Shown here one piece after another: positions 7,466 to 16,287 of a stretch of 35,368 bases of DNA. The stretch covers positions 1 through 35,368 of the IMG/VR virus record IMGVR_UViG_3300030419_005853; one strand, 5' to 3'. The stretch comes from a virus. The first letter of the stretch is position 1. Each line of letters opens with the position of its first letter. Position numbers and translations under genes: made by a program. The notes below the pieces were generated by a model. It searched no databases. It saw nothing but the letters and a program-made list of their open reading frames with translations, and was not told the DNA's origin.

Positions 7466-7877
7466 AATGCTAATGATGTTATCTTTGACCGCAAACGCAA
7501 CAGAACCGGCCAAATTTACTTTTTTGGAATATAAGCAGCCCGCACCCTTCGAAGGGGTCCTGTTTGATGAGTTTGCCATATCCACTGTATTATCTGAGTA
7601 TGATATTGCTGCGTATGCTTGTCAAATTAGGATTGATTATGAACTTAGCAAATCACAAGAGAAACATTTATTCGAGTTAGAAAATTTAAAAATAGAACAC
7701 AAAGCTTTAACAGATGAGTACGATTTGTTTATAATACAGAAAGACAAAGAGATCGATCTACTCGCCAATGCATTAAAAAAAACTTCACCCCGCTACAAGT
7801 GGTTGTATTTTGCTGGTGGGATCCTAGTTGGCACTGCAGCATCATATGGCGTATATAAGGTTATAGATGAAAGATAA
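7455..7877 (+). CDS. exported or membrane protein with C-terminal anchor, next to spanin-like gene
   Basis: 140 residues from ATG 7455; a TTG 12 bases upstream lacks a ribosome site. The N-terminus MFLKMLMMLSLTANA resembles a short signal peptide with cleavage after A-N-A. Then comes a PAPFEGVLF motif, a helical and probably coiled middle, and a C-terminal transmembrane helix (WLYFAGGILVGTAASYGVY). It overlaps the upstream coiled-coil membrane protein gene and the downstream gene. The arrangement suggests an envelope-acting protein of a lysis module. It is not a typical Rz1 because it has no lipoprotein Cys. Function unknown. Confidence 0.5.
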   Translation: MFLKMLMMLSLTANATEPAKFTFLEYKQPAPFEGVLFDEFAISTVLSEYDIAAYACQIRIDYELSKSQEKHLFELENLKIEHKALTDEYDLFIIQKDKEIDLLANALKKTSPRYKWLYFAGGILVGTAASYGVYKVIDER

Positions 7878-8265
7878 ACATTTAAACAAAATCGTTGCTA
7901 TTGAAAAGGCAATTGCTGAAAAATACGGAGAGGAAGCAGTACAAAATCCTCGCGCCAATTGGGATAAAGATAAGGAAAAAGAATATCTTGAACAAATGAA
8001 AGAATTTTATAAAAAAATTGACAAAAACAGACAGTGGGAAGATAAAGTTGATGTTAACGGTGTTAAGGTTTCAAAAAAACTACTTAATAGGGAACCTTTA
8101 AAGAACTGTTCAGTTTGTGGGGTGTTTCCAAAAAAACCCATGGATGATGTTTGTTTTGTAAAATTTGATTGTTGTTACAATTGTTATATAAATTTTGTCG
8201 AAGACAGAGAAGAAAGATGGTTAAAAGGTTGGAGGCCAGATGAAACTAGACTCAAAATTATTTAA
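7867..8265 (+). CDS. hypothetical Cys-cluster (zinc-ribbon-like) protein
   Basis: 132 residues, unrecognised family. The N-terminal half is a charged helix. The C-terminal half has C81-x2-C84 and C103-x2-C106 with further Cys at 96 and 102, then a conserved-looking EDREERWLKGWRP tail. Paired CxxC motifs separated by about 18 residues suggest a structural zinc site. The start lies inside the end of the previous gene and the 3' end overlaps the next gene by 26 bases. The coding sequence is noticeably richer in AAA/AAT codons than the head genes downstream. Confidence 0.6.
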   Translation: MKDKHLNKIVAIEKAIAEKYGEEAVQNPRANWDKDKEKEYLEQMKEFYKKIDKNRQWEDKVDVNGVKVSKKLLNREPLKNCSVCGVFPKKPMDDVCFVKFDCCYNCYINFVEDREERWLKGWRPDETRLKII

Positions 8266-8581
8266 TGAGATAATTAACGAAGCGCTTGAGGGCGCAAAAG
8301 AACAGGTAGGTAGCATGGAAAGAGGGAGAGGACCAAGGAATCCCTATCCGCAAGATATGCCGCAAGAAGTTTATTACAGAACTGATCCGAGGGAGATTGA
8401 TCCGGATCATGTTAGGTACCAGTTAATGCAAGCTTCGGAGGCTGCAGCTAAGATAAGTCAGATGATCAATGACGAAGAAATCCGCGATGGACTAATTCAT
8501 GCAAAGATTGGCAAAGCCTCAGACTACTTAACTTCAGTACTGCACTATTTAGAGTATAAAGAAAAGAGAGGAGAACGCTAA
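8240..8581 (+). CDS. hypothetical protein with capsid-targeting-like N-terminus
   Basis: 113 residues. The N-terminus MKLDSKLFNEIINEALEG contains I-N-E followed by A, close to the T4 gp21 consensus (L/I)-x-E before a small residue. The middle is Pro/Arg-rich and the C-terminal half is helical. It overlaps the previous gene by 26 bases and ends TAATG into the next. Its last 60 bases contain one ACTACTTA and one ACTATTTA, which may be chance. No function recognised. Confidence 0.6.
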   Translation: MKLDSKLFNEIINEALEGAKEQVGSMERGRGPRNPYPQDMPQEVYYRTDPREIDPDHVRYQLMQASEAAAKISQMINDEEIRDGLIHAKIGKASDYLTSVLHYLEYKEKRGER

Positions 8582-9123
8582 TGGCAACGGTATATGAAAT
8601 TATCCAAGGGCTATCACAAGCTGCAGCTAATGCTTATGATGGAGCACTAGACGAAAATGGAGAAGCACTTGAGGTAGGACTACAAAGAGAAGAAGGACGC
8701 CCACTCCTAGACAAAAGAGTTATGGATGGGTTCAGTGTTAGGTGTTATGGAGACATGATGTGCCTTTCATACCACTCCGAAGTAACGCTAAAAGAAGTTT
8801 ACTCTAAGGGTTTTGAAAGCGAGATCGAACAAAGAATGTCCGACATTATTTCTTTCTTAAAGAAGGAATATCGAAAGATTACTAAAAGCTCCGTCTCTTT
8901 AACAAACGAGGGTGAAATTGATATTCGAGTAGAAAACACCTCTCGCGTTCGTTCGTGGGTTGTTGCAAAGATGCACTATAAAATTGGTACCATGGCCGAG
9001 GAAATGGTAGTTGGTGCGCCATCTACGGATACACTTGATTCTAAATGGAAGACATTTCTCGATCAAGGCGATCTTGGAAAAAGGCCAAAGAATGACACCA
9101 GACCTAAGAACTCGGGAGAATAA
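8581..9123 (+). CDS. hypothetical protein
   Basis: 180 residues. It starts in a TAATG overlap with a GAGAGGAGA ribosome site just upstream. A mixed alpha/beta core spans about 45-150, with strands such as FSVRCYGDMMCLSYHSEVTL, a long charged helix ending in FLKKEYRKITK, and SLTNEGEIDIRVEN. The C-terminal 30 residues are basic and polar. It sits two genes before the large terminase and could be a head or packaging accessory protein by position only. Confidence 0.6.
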   Translation: MATVYEIIQGLSQAAANAYDGALDENGEALEVGLQREEGRPLLDKRVMDGFSVRCYGDMMCLSYHSEVTLKEVYSKGFESEIEQRMSDIISFLKKEYRKITKSSVSLTNEGEIDIRVENTSRVRSWVVAKMHYKIGTMAEEMVVGAPSTDTLDSKWKTFLDQGDLGKRPKNDTRPKNSGE

Positions 9124-9125
9124 GA

Positions 9126-9869
9126 ATGAACATATCCCGCTCTGATTTATACAGAATCATCCTCGAAGAATACGCCAAAGAAGAGGGCATCACATTATCT
9201 GAAAACAAGGCTGATGATTTGCTTAAGTGGCTTCGCGGTGGAGAAAAGCCAGACTGGGTTGACGATGAACGTGAAATTCCAGACCCCCCAGAGGTACCAG
9301 ATGCTCCCCCTGCCGCCGCTGACACAATGCCATTTGGACCTTCGGACATCCCATCGGACGACGCGCCAGAGCGAGATGTTAGCGGCTTCCAAGATCGTGC
9401 CGGTCCACCTTTGGAAGATCAGCTTATGGATCTGATTCAAGGTTTACCACCAGAAGAGGTGGCTGATTTATTTCAGGCAGTATTTGAGAAGATCCCCGGC
9501 GTAGAGCTTGGATCTGGCGAAGATTCTGAAGGGCCGCCCCCCACGGAGTACGGCGGCGAAGAGCTAGAGTTGAGACAAAAACAAGGACGTAGGATCGGAT
9601 ACGAGGAAGGTTTGCAGTTTGAAAACTTAATGGAACTTGTTCGCGAAGTTATTGAGGAAGGACACTATCACGATGTCGATCCTGCATATGATGTAATGAA
9701 GGGAGAACAACCCCCCGGACCAGATGATGAGTTTGATCTGGGTGATATGACAGATGTAGAGTTGGTAAATCAAGCTTGGAAAGATGGAATCGAAGAGATG
9801 ATTGTTCTAGACGGCGAGGGAGATCTTGCAAATCGAGAAGAACTGTTAGCGGCTATGAATGATGTATGA
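9126..9869 (+). CDS. acidic hypothetical protein upstream of terminase
   Basis: 247 residues, very acidic and Pro-rich. The N-terminus MNISRSDLYRIILEEYAKEE is of the Lys/Glu amphipathic type, with I-L-E followed by E. Residues about 45-110 are a disordered Pro/Asp linker. A helical segment FENLMELVREVIEEGHYHD repeats the same amphipathic flavour internally. The stop overlaps the terminase start (ATGA), so translation is coupled. It occupies the place where T4 has gp16 (small terminase), but it does not resemble gp16. Function unknown. Confidence 0.6.
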   Translation: MNISRSDLYRIILEEYAKEEGITLSENKADDLLKWLRGGEKPDWVDDEREIPDPPEVPDAPPAAADTMPFGPSDIPSDDAPERDVSGFQDRAGPPLEDQLMDLIQGLPPEEVADLFQAVFEKIPGVELGSGEDSEGPPPTEYGGEELELRQKQGRRIGYEEGLQFENLMELVREVIEEGHYHDVDPAYDVMKGEQPPGPDDEFDLGDMTDVELVNQAWKDGIEEMIVLDGEGDLANREELLAAMNDV

Positions 9870-11449
9870 GTTTCCAATTAGACAAAAAGCAAAGAGTAAA
9901 AGAAATAGTAAAGTGTGGTAAAGATCCCTCCTATTTCCTAAACACGTACGCCCGCATATCACACCCGATGCATGGTCTTATCTTATTTGATACTTACAAG
10001 TTTCAAGATGATCTTTTAAAAGACTTTAACGACTATCGGTTCAACGTTATATTAAAGGCTCGGCAGCTGGGTATATCAACAATCACTGCTGGGTATATTG
10101 TCTGGATGATGCTATTCCATCGTGATAAAGCAATTCTTGTCATGGCAACCAAATTTGCAACAGCAGGAAACTTGGTTAAGAAAGTTAAAAACATTATGCG
10201 CAATTTGCCGGATTGGTTAAAGATCGCCACAATTACGGTTGATAATAGAACTTCGTTTGAGTTATCTAATGGTTCGTCTATTAAGGCGGCATCCACCTCT
10301 GGCGATGCAGGTCGTTCCGAAGCTCTATCTCTTTTGGTGTTGGATGAGGCTGCACACATTGAAGGATTAGAAGAGTTGTGGACTGGTTTGTATCCTACAT
10401 TGTCAACCGGTGGTCGTTGCATTGCACTGTCCACTCCAAACGGAGTCGGAAATTGGTTTCATAAGACATGTGCTGATTCAGAGTCGGGAACAAACAATTT
10501 TAATTTAACCACTTTACCGTGGGATGTTCATCCAGATCGCGGGGAAGAGTGGTATAAAAAAGAAACCAAAAACATGTCAAAGCGACAGATTGCGCAAGAG
10601 TTGGAATGCAACTTCAACACATCCGGAGAAACAGTTATAGATCCCGAATGCATGGAGTGGCTCTTGGGTAATACAAAGGAACCGAAATACAGGACCGGAT
10701 TCGACAGAAATTTTTGGATTTGGGAAGAATTCGATCCAACCTGCAATTATCTGATGGTTGCAGATGTGGCCCGCGGTGACGGCGCCGACTATTCAGCTTT
10801 CCATATCGTAAAATTAGAGACCTTAGAAGTGGTAGGAGAATATCAAGGAAAGCCAACATTGGATATGTTTGCCAACTTGCTTAATCAGGTTGGTAGAGAA
10901 TTCGGAAACTGCATGCTGGTGGTTGAGAACAATAACATTGGTTATTCTGTATTGGATAAACTAATTGAGTATGCGTACCCTAATCTATATTATTCAATTA
11001 AATCTACACACGAATATATTGAACAATACCAAGCAGAAACAAGAACCAGCGCAGTACCCGGATTTTCGACCACAATGAAGACTAGACCTCTCATTGTGGC
11101 AAAATTGGAAGAATTCATTAGAAATAAACTAATTAAAATATATTCATCTCGCACAACTAACGAAATGAAGACATTCATCTGGAGGAATGGTAAACCACAA
11201 GCAATGAAAGGTTATCACGATGACCTTATAATGGCTCTTGCAATTGCGTGCTGGGTTAGAGATACTGCACTACAAGCAAATGCAAGAGAATTAAATTATC
11301 AAAAAGCCTTTGTGGATGCAATATTTACTAGCAAAACAACCATGAATACACAAATTAAAGGACAAGAGGGCTATAAAAAAGACAATATCCTTGATAGAAT
11401 GAATGAGGCTAAAGGTTTTTACGAGCAATACAAATGGATTATAAAGTGA
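9866..11449 (+). CDS. terminase large subunit (T4 gp17-like)
   Basis: 527 residues; T4 gp17 has 610. This is the packaging motor ATPase and headful nuclease docked on the portal. The Walker A region is ARQLGIST (65-72), where the usual Lys of GK(S/T) is Ile and a Lys sits directly before the motif, a known TerL variation. Walker B is LLVLDEAAHI (156-165, D160/E161). The C-terminal RNase H-like nuclease shows D300 in ADVARGDG, E354 in VVENNN and D452/D453 in HDDLIMALA, matching the gp17 acidic triad. The start overlaps the upstream gene (ATGA). It is followed directly by the portal gene; in T4, genes 18 and 19 lie between them. Confidence 0.95.
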   Translation: MSFQLDKKQRVKEIVKCGKDPSYFLNTYARISHPMHGLILFDTYKFQDDLLKDFNDYRFNVILKARQLGISTITAGYIVWMMLFHRDKAILVMATKFATAGNLVKKVKNIMRNLPDWLKIATITVDNRTSFELSNGSSIKAASTSGDAGRSEALSLLVLDEAAHIEGLEELWTGLYPTLSTGGRCIALSTPNGVGNWFHKTCADSESGTNNFNLTTLPWDVHPDRGEEWYKKETKNMSKRQIAQELECNFNTSGETVIDPECMEWLLGNTKEPKYRTGFDRNFWIWEEFDPTCNYLMVADVARGDGADYSAFHIVKLETLEVVGEYQGKPTLDMFANLLNQVGREFGNCMLVVENNNIGYSVLDKLIEYAYPNLYYSIKSTHEYIEQYQAETRTSAVPGFSTTMKTRPLIVAKLEEFIRNKLIKIYSSRTTNEMKTFIWRNGKPQAMKGYHDDLIMALAIACWVRDTALQANARELNYQKAFVDAIFTSKTTMNTQIKGQEGYKKDNILDRMNEAKGFYEQYKWIIK

Positions 11450-11457
11450 GAAAATAA

Positions 11458-13464
11458 ATGGCACCAAGAAACAACAAAAAAGGAAACAACCCGATAGACA
11501 GTCAGTCAAACCTCTTTAAAGCTCTGACTCGACTCTTCTCCGGGCCGATTGTGAACTACCGCTCACAGTCCGGACGAAGGATTAGGAGACAGCATCTAGA
11601 TAAATTTTCATCTAGATTCAAGAGTGCGTCAGGGCAACAGTTCAAGAAGACCTTATATAACCCTCTAGACGTTGTAGCAACGAATGCGATATCAAACCAA
11701 AGACGCTCCGAGAGATATATTGATTTCGATCAGATGGAATACATGCCAGAGATTGCATCCACGATGGATATATATGCAGATGAGATGACAACTTATTCCG
11801 ATTTGCGGCCTATGTTAAATATCAATTGCGCAAATGAAGAAATCAAAGCAGTTCTAGCAGTGCTGTTCGACAACATATTAAACTTACAATACAACCTTTT
11901 CGGTTGGGCACGCACAATGTGCAAGTACGGGGATTTCTTTTTGTATCTTGATATTGATGATAAATATGGCATTAAATCAGTTATTGCATTGCCACCACAA
12001 GAAGTAGAAAGATTGGAAGGGCAAGATTCAACAAATCCAAACTATGTCCAATATCAGTGGAACTCAGCAGGAATGACATTTGAAAATTGGCAAATCTCTC
12101 ACTTTCGTATTCTCGGCAATGACAAGTATGCACCATACGGAACTTCTATATTAGAACCAGCCAGACGCATTTGGCGACAACTTACTCTTATGGAAGACGC
12201 AATGATGGCTTATCGTGTTGTGAGATCTTCTGAACGCCGAGTATTCAAGATTGACGTTGGAGCAATACCGCCTCAAGATGTTGAGCAGTATATGGAAAAG
12301 ATTGTAACACAATTGAAAAGACACTCAGTAGTGGATTCCAAGTCAGGGAGAGTTGATTTGCGCTACAACCCAATGTCTATTGAGGAAGATTACTTTATTC
12401 CCGTAAGAGCCGGCTCCGCCACGGATATTCAAAACCTTGCCGGCGGAACCAACACAACCGCTATTGATGATGTTAAATATCTTAGAGATAAGTTATTCTC
12501 TGCTCTTAAGATTCCACAATCCTATCTCACAATGGGAGAAGGTGCTGAAGAGGACAAGACAACCCTTGCACAAAAAGATATTCGTTTTGCAAGAACGATC
12601 CAAAGGTTGCAGCGAGTCATCATTGCGGAACTTACAAAGATTGGAATTATCCATCTTTATACTCTTGGCTTCCGCGGCGATGATCTTTTGGCGTTTGATC
12701 TTAGCTTGAACAACCCGTCTAAGATTGCTGAGCTTCAAGAAATAGAGCACTGGAAAGCAAAATTTGATATCGCCGCTTCCGCAACAGAAGGATTCTTTTC
12801 GAGAGGCTGGGTAGCAGATAACATCTTTGGAATGTCACACGAAGAATTTATGCGCAATCAGCGCGAGATGTATTACGATAGAAAACATGACGCGTCACTT
12901 CAACAGGTTGCTGAAGCCGCAGCCGCCGGCGAGACAGCCGGCGCCCTCGGAGGAGGAGGCGATTTGGGAGGCGATCTGGGAGGTGACTTAGGTGGAGGAG
13001 ATTTGGGAGGCGATTTGGGTGGACCAGAAGAAATGCCCGCCGGTGATGCCGGCGCAGCTCCAGAAGGCGGCGGTGACGAGTCGCCTCTTCTGGCGGTACC
13101 TCCGGGAAGCCGTAAGTCTCCGCGCCTTACTCCGGGAGCCAAAGGAAAAGTTTATAAGCCAGTTGACGTTGATAAACGCTCATCAGGAGCAAGAAGTAGG
13201 TCTTATGCTGCAAAGCACTCAAAAGAGAAAGGGGGCTCTTCAATAAGAAATGTACTCCCCGGGGCCGGCGATTTGAGAACTTTAGCAAGAATGGATGGGG
13301 TATCAGTAGGTGTTTATGAGAATGACCTATCTATTTATAATTTGAAAGAGGAATTAGAAGAGGAAAAGCTTTTCGAAGTTAATGATTCTGTTCGAACTTT
13401 AATAAAAGATTTGGAAATCAACAAAAATAAATTATCGGAGCAAAAAAATGAAAACAACTCATAA
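11458..13464 (+). CDS. portal protein (T4 gp20-like)
   Basis: 668 residues; T4 gp20 has 524. It forms the dodecameric DNA portal at the head vertex and docks the terminase. Similarity to gp20 is clear in residues about 80-420: RYIDFDQMEYMPEIASTMDIY, then FKIDVGAIPPQDVEQYMEKI, then a segment matching the gp20 NMSMTEDYW region (NPMSIEEDYFIPVR), and YLRDKLFSALKIP. After about 480 there is a non-T4 extension: Ala-rich, then Gly-Gly-Asp-Leu repeats, a Pro/Ser/Arg-rich segment and a helical tail. The extension may be disordered and removed or internal in the head. The last 17 bases overlap the next gene. Confidence 0.93.
   Translation: MAPRNNKKGNNPIDSQSNLFKALTRLFSGPIVNYRSQSGRRIRRQHLDKFSSRFKSASGQQFKKTLYNPLDVVATNAISNQRRSERYIDFDQMEYMPEIASTMDIYADEMTTYSDLRPMLNINCANEEIKAVLAVLFDNILNLQYNLFGWARTMCKYGDFFLYLDIDDKYGIKSVIALPPQEVERLEGQDSTNPNYVQYQWNSAGMTFENWQISHFRILGNDKYAPYGTSILEPARRIWRQLTLMEDAMMAYRVVRSSERRVFKIDVGAIPPQDVEQYMEKIVTQLKRHSVVDSKSGRVDLRYNPMSIEEDYFIPVRAGSATDIQNLAGGTNTTAIDDVKYLRDKLFSALKIPQSYLTMGEGAEEDKTTLAQKDIRFARTIQRLQRVIIAELTKIGIIHLYTLGFRGDDLLAFDLSLNNPSKIAELQEIEHWKAKFDIAASATEGFFSRGWVADNIFGMSHEEFMRNQREMYYDRKHDASLQQVAEAAAAGETAGALGGGGDLGGDLGGDLGGGDLGGDLGGPEEMPAGDAGAAPEGGGDESPLLAVPPGSRKSPRLTPGAKGKVYKPVDVDKRSSGARSRSYAAKHSKEKGGSSIRNVLPGAGDLRTLARMDGVSVGVYENDLSIYNLKEELEEEKLFEVNDSVRTLIKDLEINKNKLSEQKNENNS
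12946..13022 (+). repeat. Gly-Gly-Asp-Leu codon repeat in portal tail
   Basis: A purine-rich low-complexity tract encodes about five imperfect copies of G-G-D-L within the portal C-terminal extension. It is probably a flexible linker that varies in length between relatives. It is also a candidate site of slippage. Confidence 0.8.
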
Positions 13465-14278
13465 CAAAAAAAGAAACACAGCATTTGTTTACGAGGCTCT
13501 CATAAAAGAGGCAACTGCTTCCATTTTAAAGAAAGATCACGAGAAGCAGAAGAGGGTTACGAATATCCTTAAAAAGTATTTTGGACCCAATAGCATTTTA
13601 ACTAAGGACTTAGAGTGTTATAAATCACTTTATGAAAAGCAGAATCTTGAACGAGATGTGTCAGAGAAGATTCTTAAAGAAAGCAAGCTGCGGAAAAGAT
13701 TAATTGATCCAAGTGTCCTGTTCAATACCCAAACTGAAATGATAAATGATATAAATAAAGAATTAGAGCCGTCTGTGTTCGGCAATTTTGTGCCAAACTA
13801 CAAAACTTTGGCATCCATATCACAAATTTTTTCAGACAAAGTGTCACCGCGCGATCAGGTTTTGTTAGAGAATGAAATATTAAGCGGTATGTCAGTGTCC
13901 TCAGATGACAACAACTCCGATCCGATTGATACTCTGGTCTACAACAAATTTGTTGGAAAGTTTAACGAGAAGTATGATGGAAATCTTTTAGAAGAACAGA
14001 AGAGATTACTTTCGCATTATATCTCTTCTTTTACTGACAACGCGCTGGAGCTTAAAATTTTCCTGAATGAAGAAATCTCACGTCTTAAGACAAAATTAAA
14101 AGAGGCCACTCTTGAGGACGCAATAAAAGAAGACTCTGACATGGTAGACAAAACAAACAGAATTATTGAGCAATTAGAATCGTTTTCCAAGTCTGGAATT
14201 GACGATCATGTTCTGCTGACGGTAATGAAAACACAAAACTTAGTAGAGGAGATCAGCAAAGATGGCGATAGTAATTAA
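13448..14278 (+). CDS. hypothetical head-cluster protein between portal and protease
   Basis: 276 residues, almost entirely charged helix (Lys/Glu-rich, few aromatics), with a basic N-terminus MKTTHNKKRNTAFVYEAL. It overlaps the portal gene by 17 bases and the next gene by 17 bases. CGGAG at 13436-13440 supports the start. In T4 the small prohead-core genes 67 and 68 lie between portal and protease, so a core or scaffold role is plausible from position and composition. I see no direct sequence match. Confidence 0.6.
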   Translation: MKTTHNKKRNTAFVYEALIKEATASILKKDHEKQKRVTNILKKYFGPNSILTKDLECYKSLYEKQNLERDVSEKILKESKLRKRLIDPSVLFNTQTEMINDINKELEPSVFGNFVPNYKTLASISQIFSDKVSPRDQVLLENEILSGMSVSSDDNNSDPIDTLVYNKFVGKFNEKYDGNLLEEQKRLLSHYISSFTDNALELKIFLNEEISRLKTKLKEATLEDAIKEDSDMVDKTNRIIEQLESFSKSGIDDHVLLTVMKTQNLVEEISKDGDSN

Positions 14279-14804
14279 GGTTGGTGCCGACGCCCAAGAT
14301 CCACCCTCAGTTAAATTAGAATTAAACATTCGCAAGAGTATGAATGGAGATCTCATGATTTTTGATCATGGTGATATTGACATAGTTTTATCTACAAAAA
14401 CCAACAAAGTGATTGCTTTTCCTAAAGAAACAATGAACGACATGGTTTACGGTGCCCAAAATCGACTGTTTGCTCATTTACGGAAAAAGGGGCTTGTCAT
14501 TCCTGAATCGATTCAAGGAGGCTCCTTTTACGGTTCCATAGAAGCGACATTAGAAGAAGCCTACTCAGAAGAGCTTAGTGCTCCCAAAATGGCGCTAATA
14601 AATATCTCAAGATTTATTGACGAAGAGAGGCCATACTTTGAGTCAGTTGAGGCAATCGTAGCTATGGACGACGAAGAACTCATCCACCCAGATAAGACAG
14701 ATTCAACAGAGTTGGGCGAGGTGCCCCACTCTAACGAGAAGGGCTCGATTAGAACAGGTTTTGTTAGAGATCCCTATTCTTTAAGCTATCTTTATACTTT
14801 GTAG
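14262..14804 (+). CDS. hypothetical head-cluster protein
   Basis: 180 residues. The beta-rich N-terminal half (VKLELNIRKSMNGDLMIFDH, then DIDIVLSTKTNKVIAF) is followed by helices and an acidic stretch around AMDDEELIHPD. It lacks the amphipathic tag carried by several neighbours. It overlaps the preceding gene by 17 bases, which implies coupled expression with the portal and the helical protein. No family recognised. Confidence 0.6.
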   Translation: MAIVIKVGADAQDPPSVKLELNIRKSMNGDLMIFDHGDIDIVLSTKTNKVIAFPKETMNDMVYGAQNRLFAHLRKKGLVIPESIQGGSFYGSIEATLEEAYSEELSAPKMALINISRFIDEERPYFESVEAIVAMDDEELIHPDKTDSTELGEVPHSNEKGSIRTGFVRDPYSLSYLYTL

Positions 14805-14813
14805 GATTATCTT

Positions 14814-15677
14814 ATGTCTGAGATGAAATTGATAATGGAGAACTGGCGCGATTTTTCTGATCGTGATAAGCTCTTGGAAAATCAAGAATATATTACAAAA
14901 GTTCTTGGGATCAAGATTCCCCTTAATGAATCATATCCCTACTCGTCTGACCTCACGGAGCAAATATTACAAGAACAGTTACTCCTTGAAGGTTTTTTTG
15001 ATGATGCGGTTACTGCCGTAAAGCAAGCAGCTCAAGGGTTGGGAGACAAAGCACGCCAAGCAATTCAAGATGGAACAGCGTGGGTAAAGAAATTTGGACA
15101 AAATGTGGGACAATTAATGCACGCCTTGTGGGTAATATTTAGAGACCCTAGTAAAGTCAGCGATTACGTTGAAATACTAGATGAAAGAATGAATATTCGA
15201 AGAATAGGAGAAATGGATGGCTTTGTTGATAGTGCAGTATCTATGTTAGCGAATACCCCAGCAGCCATCATTGCTGATAAAATAAAGAATCTCTGGACAA
15301 CCACGAAAGAAAAATATGAAGCCATGGCCTCTAGCTGGAAAAAAGCTCTTGTAGGATCTACAATGATGGTAATGCTTCAGTATATATTTAATAAGATTGC
15401 CTCGATTATGCAAAATGTGCGTAATCTGTCAGATAGCGGAGCAGAAGAACTTACAGATCAAGCTAGGGAAACGATCGGAGAGGAGCTTAAAAACAAAGTG
15501 CTTTCTTTCTTTGAAGAAACTTTTGGTCAAATTTTTACAAAACTATCTTCCTATGTTAGCGGTGTGGGTGTGTGGGTTGAATGGCTATCTAAAATTGTGG
15601 GAGGTGTAGATTTTGTTGCTAAAAATCTTTTTGGCACCACCCGCGGATTCTTACAAAAAGCTCAAGGAGAAGTATAA
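14814..15677 (+). CDS. hypothetical protein with ENW-type N-terminus and hydrophobic helix
   Basis: 287 residues. The start ATG 14814 has AGGAT at 14803-14807; ATG 14823 would be too far from it. The N-terminus MSEMKLIMENWRDFSD shares the K-L-x-x-E-N-W pattern of the two ParB-like proteins. Two further stretches with L-x-E cleavage-like sites (KLLEN, LLLEG) fall in the first 60 residues. The body is helical and amphipathic, with a strongly hydrophobic segment about 180-205 (KALVGSTMMVMLQYIF). A packaged protein that acts on membrane during ejection is one possibility; this is inference. Confidence 0.6.
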   Translation: MSEMKLIMENWRDFSDRDKLLENQEYITKVLGIKIPLNESYPYSSDLTEQILQEQLLLEGFFDDAVTAVKQAAQGLGDKARQAIQDGTAWVKKFGQNVGQLMHALWVIFRDPSKVSDYVEILDERMNIRRIGEMDGFVDSAVSMLANTPAAIIADKIKNLWTTTKEKYEAMASSWKKALVGSTMMVMLQYIFNKIASIMQNVRNLSDSGAEELTDQARETIGEELKNKVLSFFEETFGQIFTKLSSYVSGVGVWVEWLSKIVGGVDFVAKNLFGTTRGFLQKAQGEV

Positions 15678-15680
15678 CTA

Positions 15681-16004
15681 ATGGAACTTTTAACATTCAT
15701 ATTGTGTGCCTACGGGCTCACTCAAATTCTTGTTTATGGAAAAGTATTAGACAAGATTAGGCCGAAGAAAGGCAAACTAGGAGAATTAGCGAATTGCCCA
15801 ATGTGCATGGGTTTTCATGTGGGTTGGTTTTTATTGTTGCTTTCTCCGTTTACAGAACTATTTAGTTTTGATGTAAGTATAACTAATTTTTTCCTCCTTG
15901 CATGGCTATCATCTGGAACATCTTATGTGCTGAATATGGTCTTCGGGGACTCAGGGATACAGTATTCAACAAAAGCGGAGCCAACAAAAGATGAAAATCA
16001 CTAA
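15681..16004 (+). CDS. small three-helix membrane protein with CPMCMGFHVG motif
   Basis: 107 residues with AAGGAGAAG upstream. Three hydrophobic segments are visible: about 3-20, 44-60 and 66-88. Between the first two is C-P-M-C-M-G-F-H-V-G, the pattern of the DUF1360 family of small membrane proteins (C-x2-C-x-G-x-W/H). The C-terminus is polar. Function in phages is unknown. It is isolated among head genes and overlaps the next gene by 14 bases. An ACTATTTA at 15857 falls in its coding region and is probably chance. Confidence 0.65.
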   Translation: MELLTFILCAYGLTQILVYGKVLDKIRPKKGKLGELANCPMCMGFHVGWFLLLLSPFTELFSFDVSITNFFLLAWLSSGTSYVLNMVFGDSGIQYSTKAEPTKDENH

Positions 16005-16287
16005 ATCTGAACTTAATAGAATAATTGCCGAAGAAGTCGAAAAAGTTACCACGCAACAGGCAAAGAAACAAATGCACAGCATGCGCCAAGGCAAAGGAAG
16101 TGCTGTTGCTGCTGGTATAAATGACCAAGAAAGAGCAATAATGATGAAGGTTTTGAAATCTCTACAAGCCGCGGCCGCCAAAGGAAACATTGCTAGCGGC
16201 GTTGTTCCACAAAAATTGGAACAGCTTTTGGCTGTATTAGAAAAAATCGTTGGTCAACAACCTCAAACCCAAGGAGAACAAGGATGA
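15991..16287 (+). CDS. small protein with KITKSELNRIIAEE-type N-terminus
   Basis: 98 residues. The N-terminus MKITKSELNRIIAEEVEKV is closely similar to that of the gene at 6149 and contains I-A-E, identical to the residues preceding the cleavage point of the T4 internal-protein peptide (F-I-A-E). The rest is Ala/Gln-rich helix. It starts inside the upstream membrane-protein gene. It is likely a small internal head protein by analogy; no enzymatic motif is seen. Confidence 0.6.
   Translation: MKITKSELNRIIAEEVEKVTTQQAKKQMHSMRQGKGSAVAAGINDQERAIMMKVLKSLQAAAAKGNIASGVVPQKLEQLLAVLEKIVGQQPQTQGEQG

Noticed and set aside
12946-13022. Repeat tract considered as a CRISPR-like array
   Set aside because: It is an in-frame Gly-Asp codon repeat within the portal gene with no spacers.
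15857-15864. ACTATTTA inside the small membrane-protein gene
   Set aside because: It lies in coding sequence over 100 bases from any start; taken as a chance match. Similar coding matches at 8079, 8523, 8544 and 17470 were not counted, although 8523/8544 and 17470 do precede gene starts by 30-60 bases.
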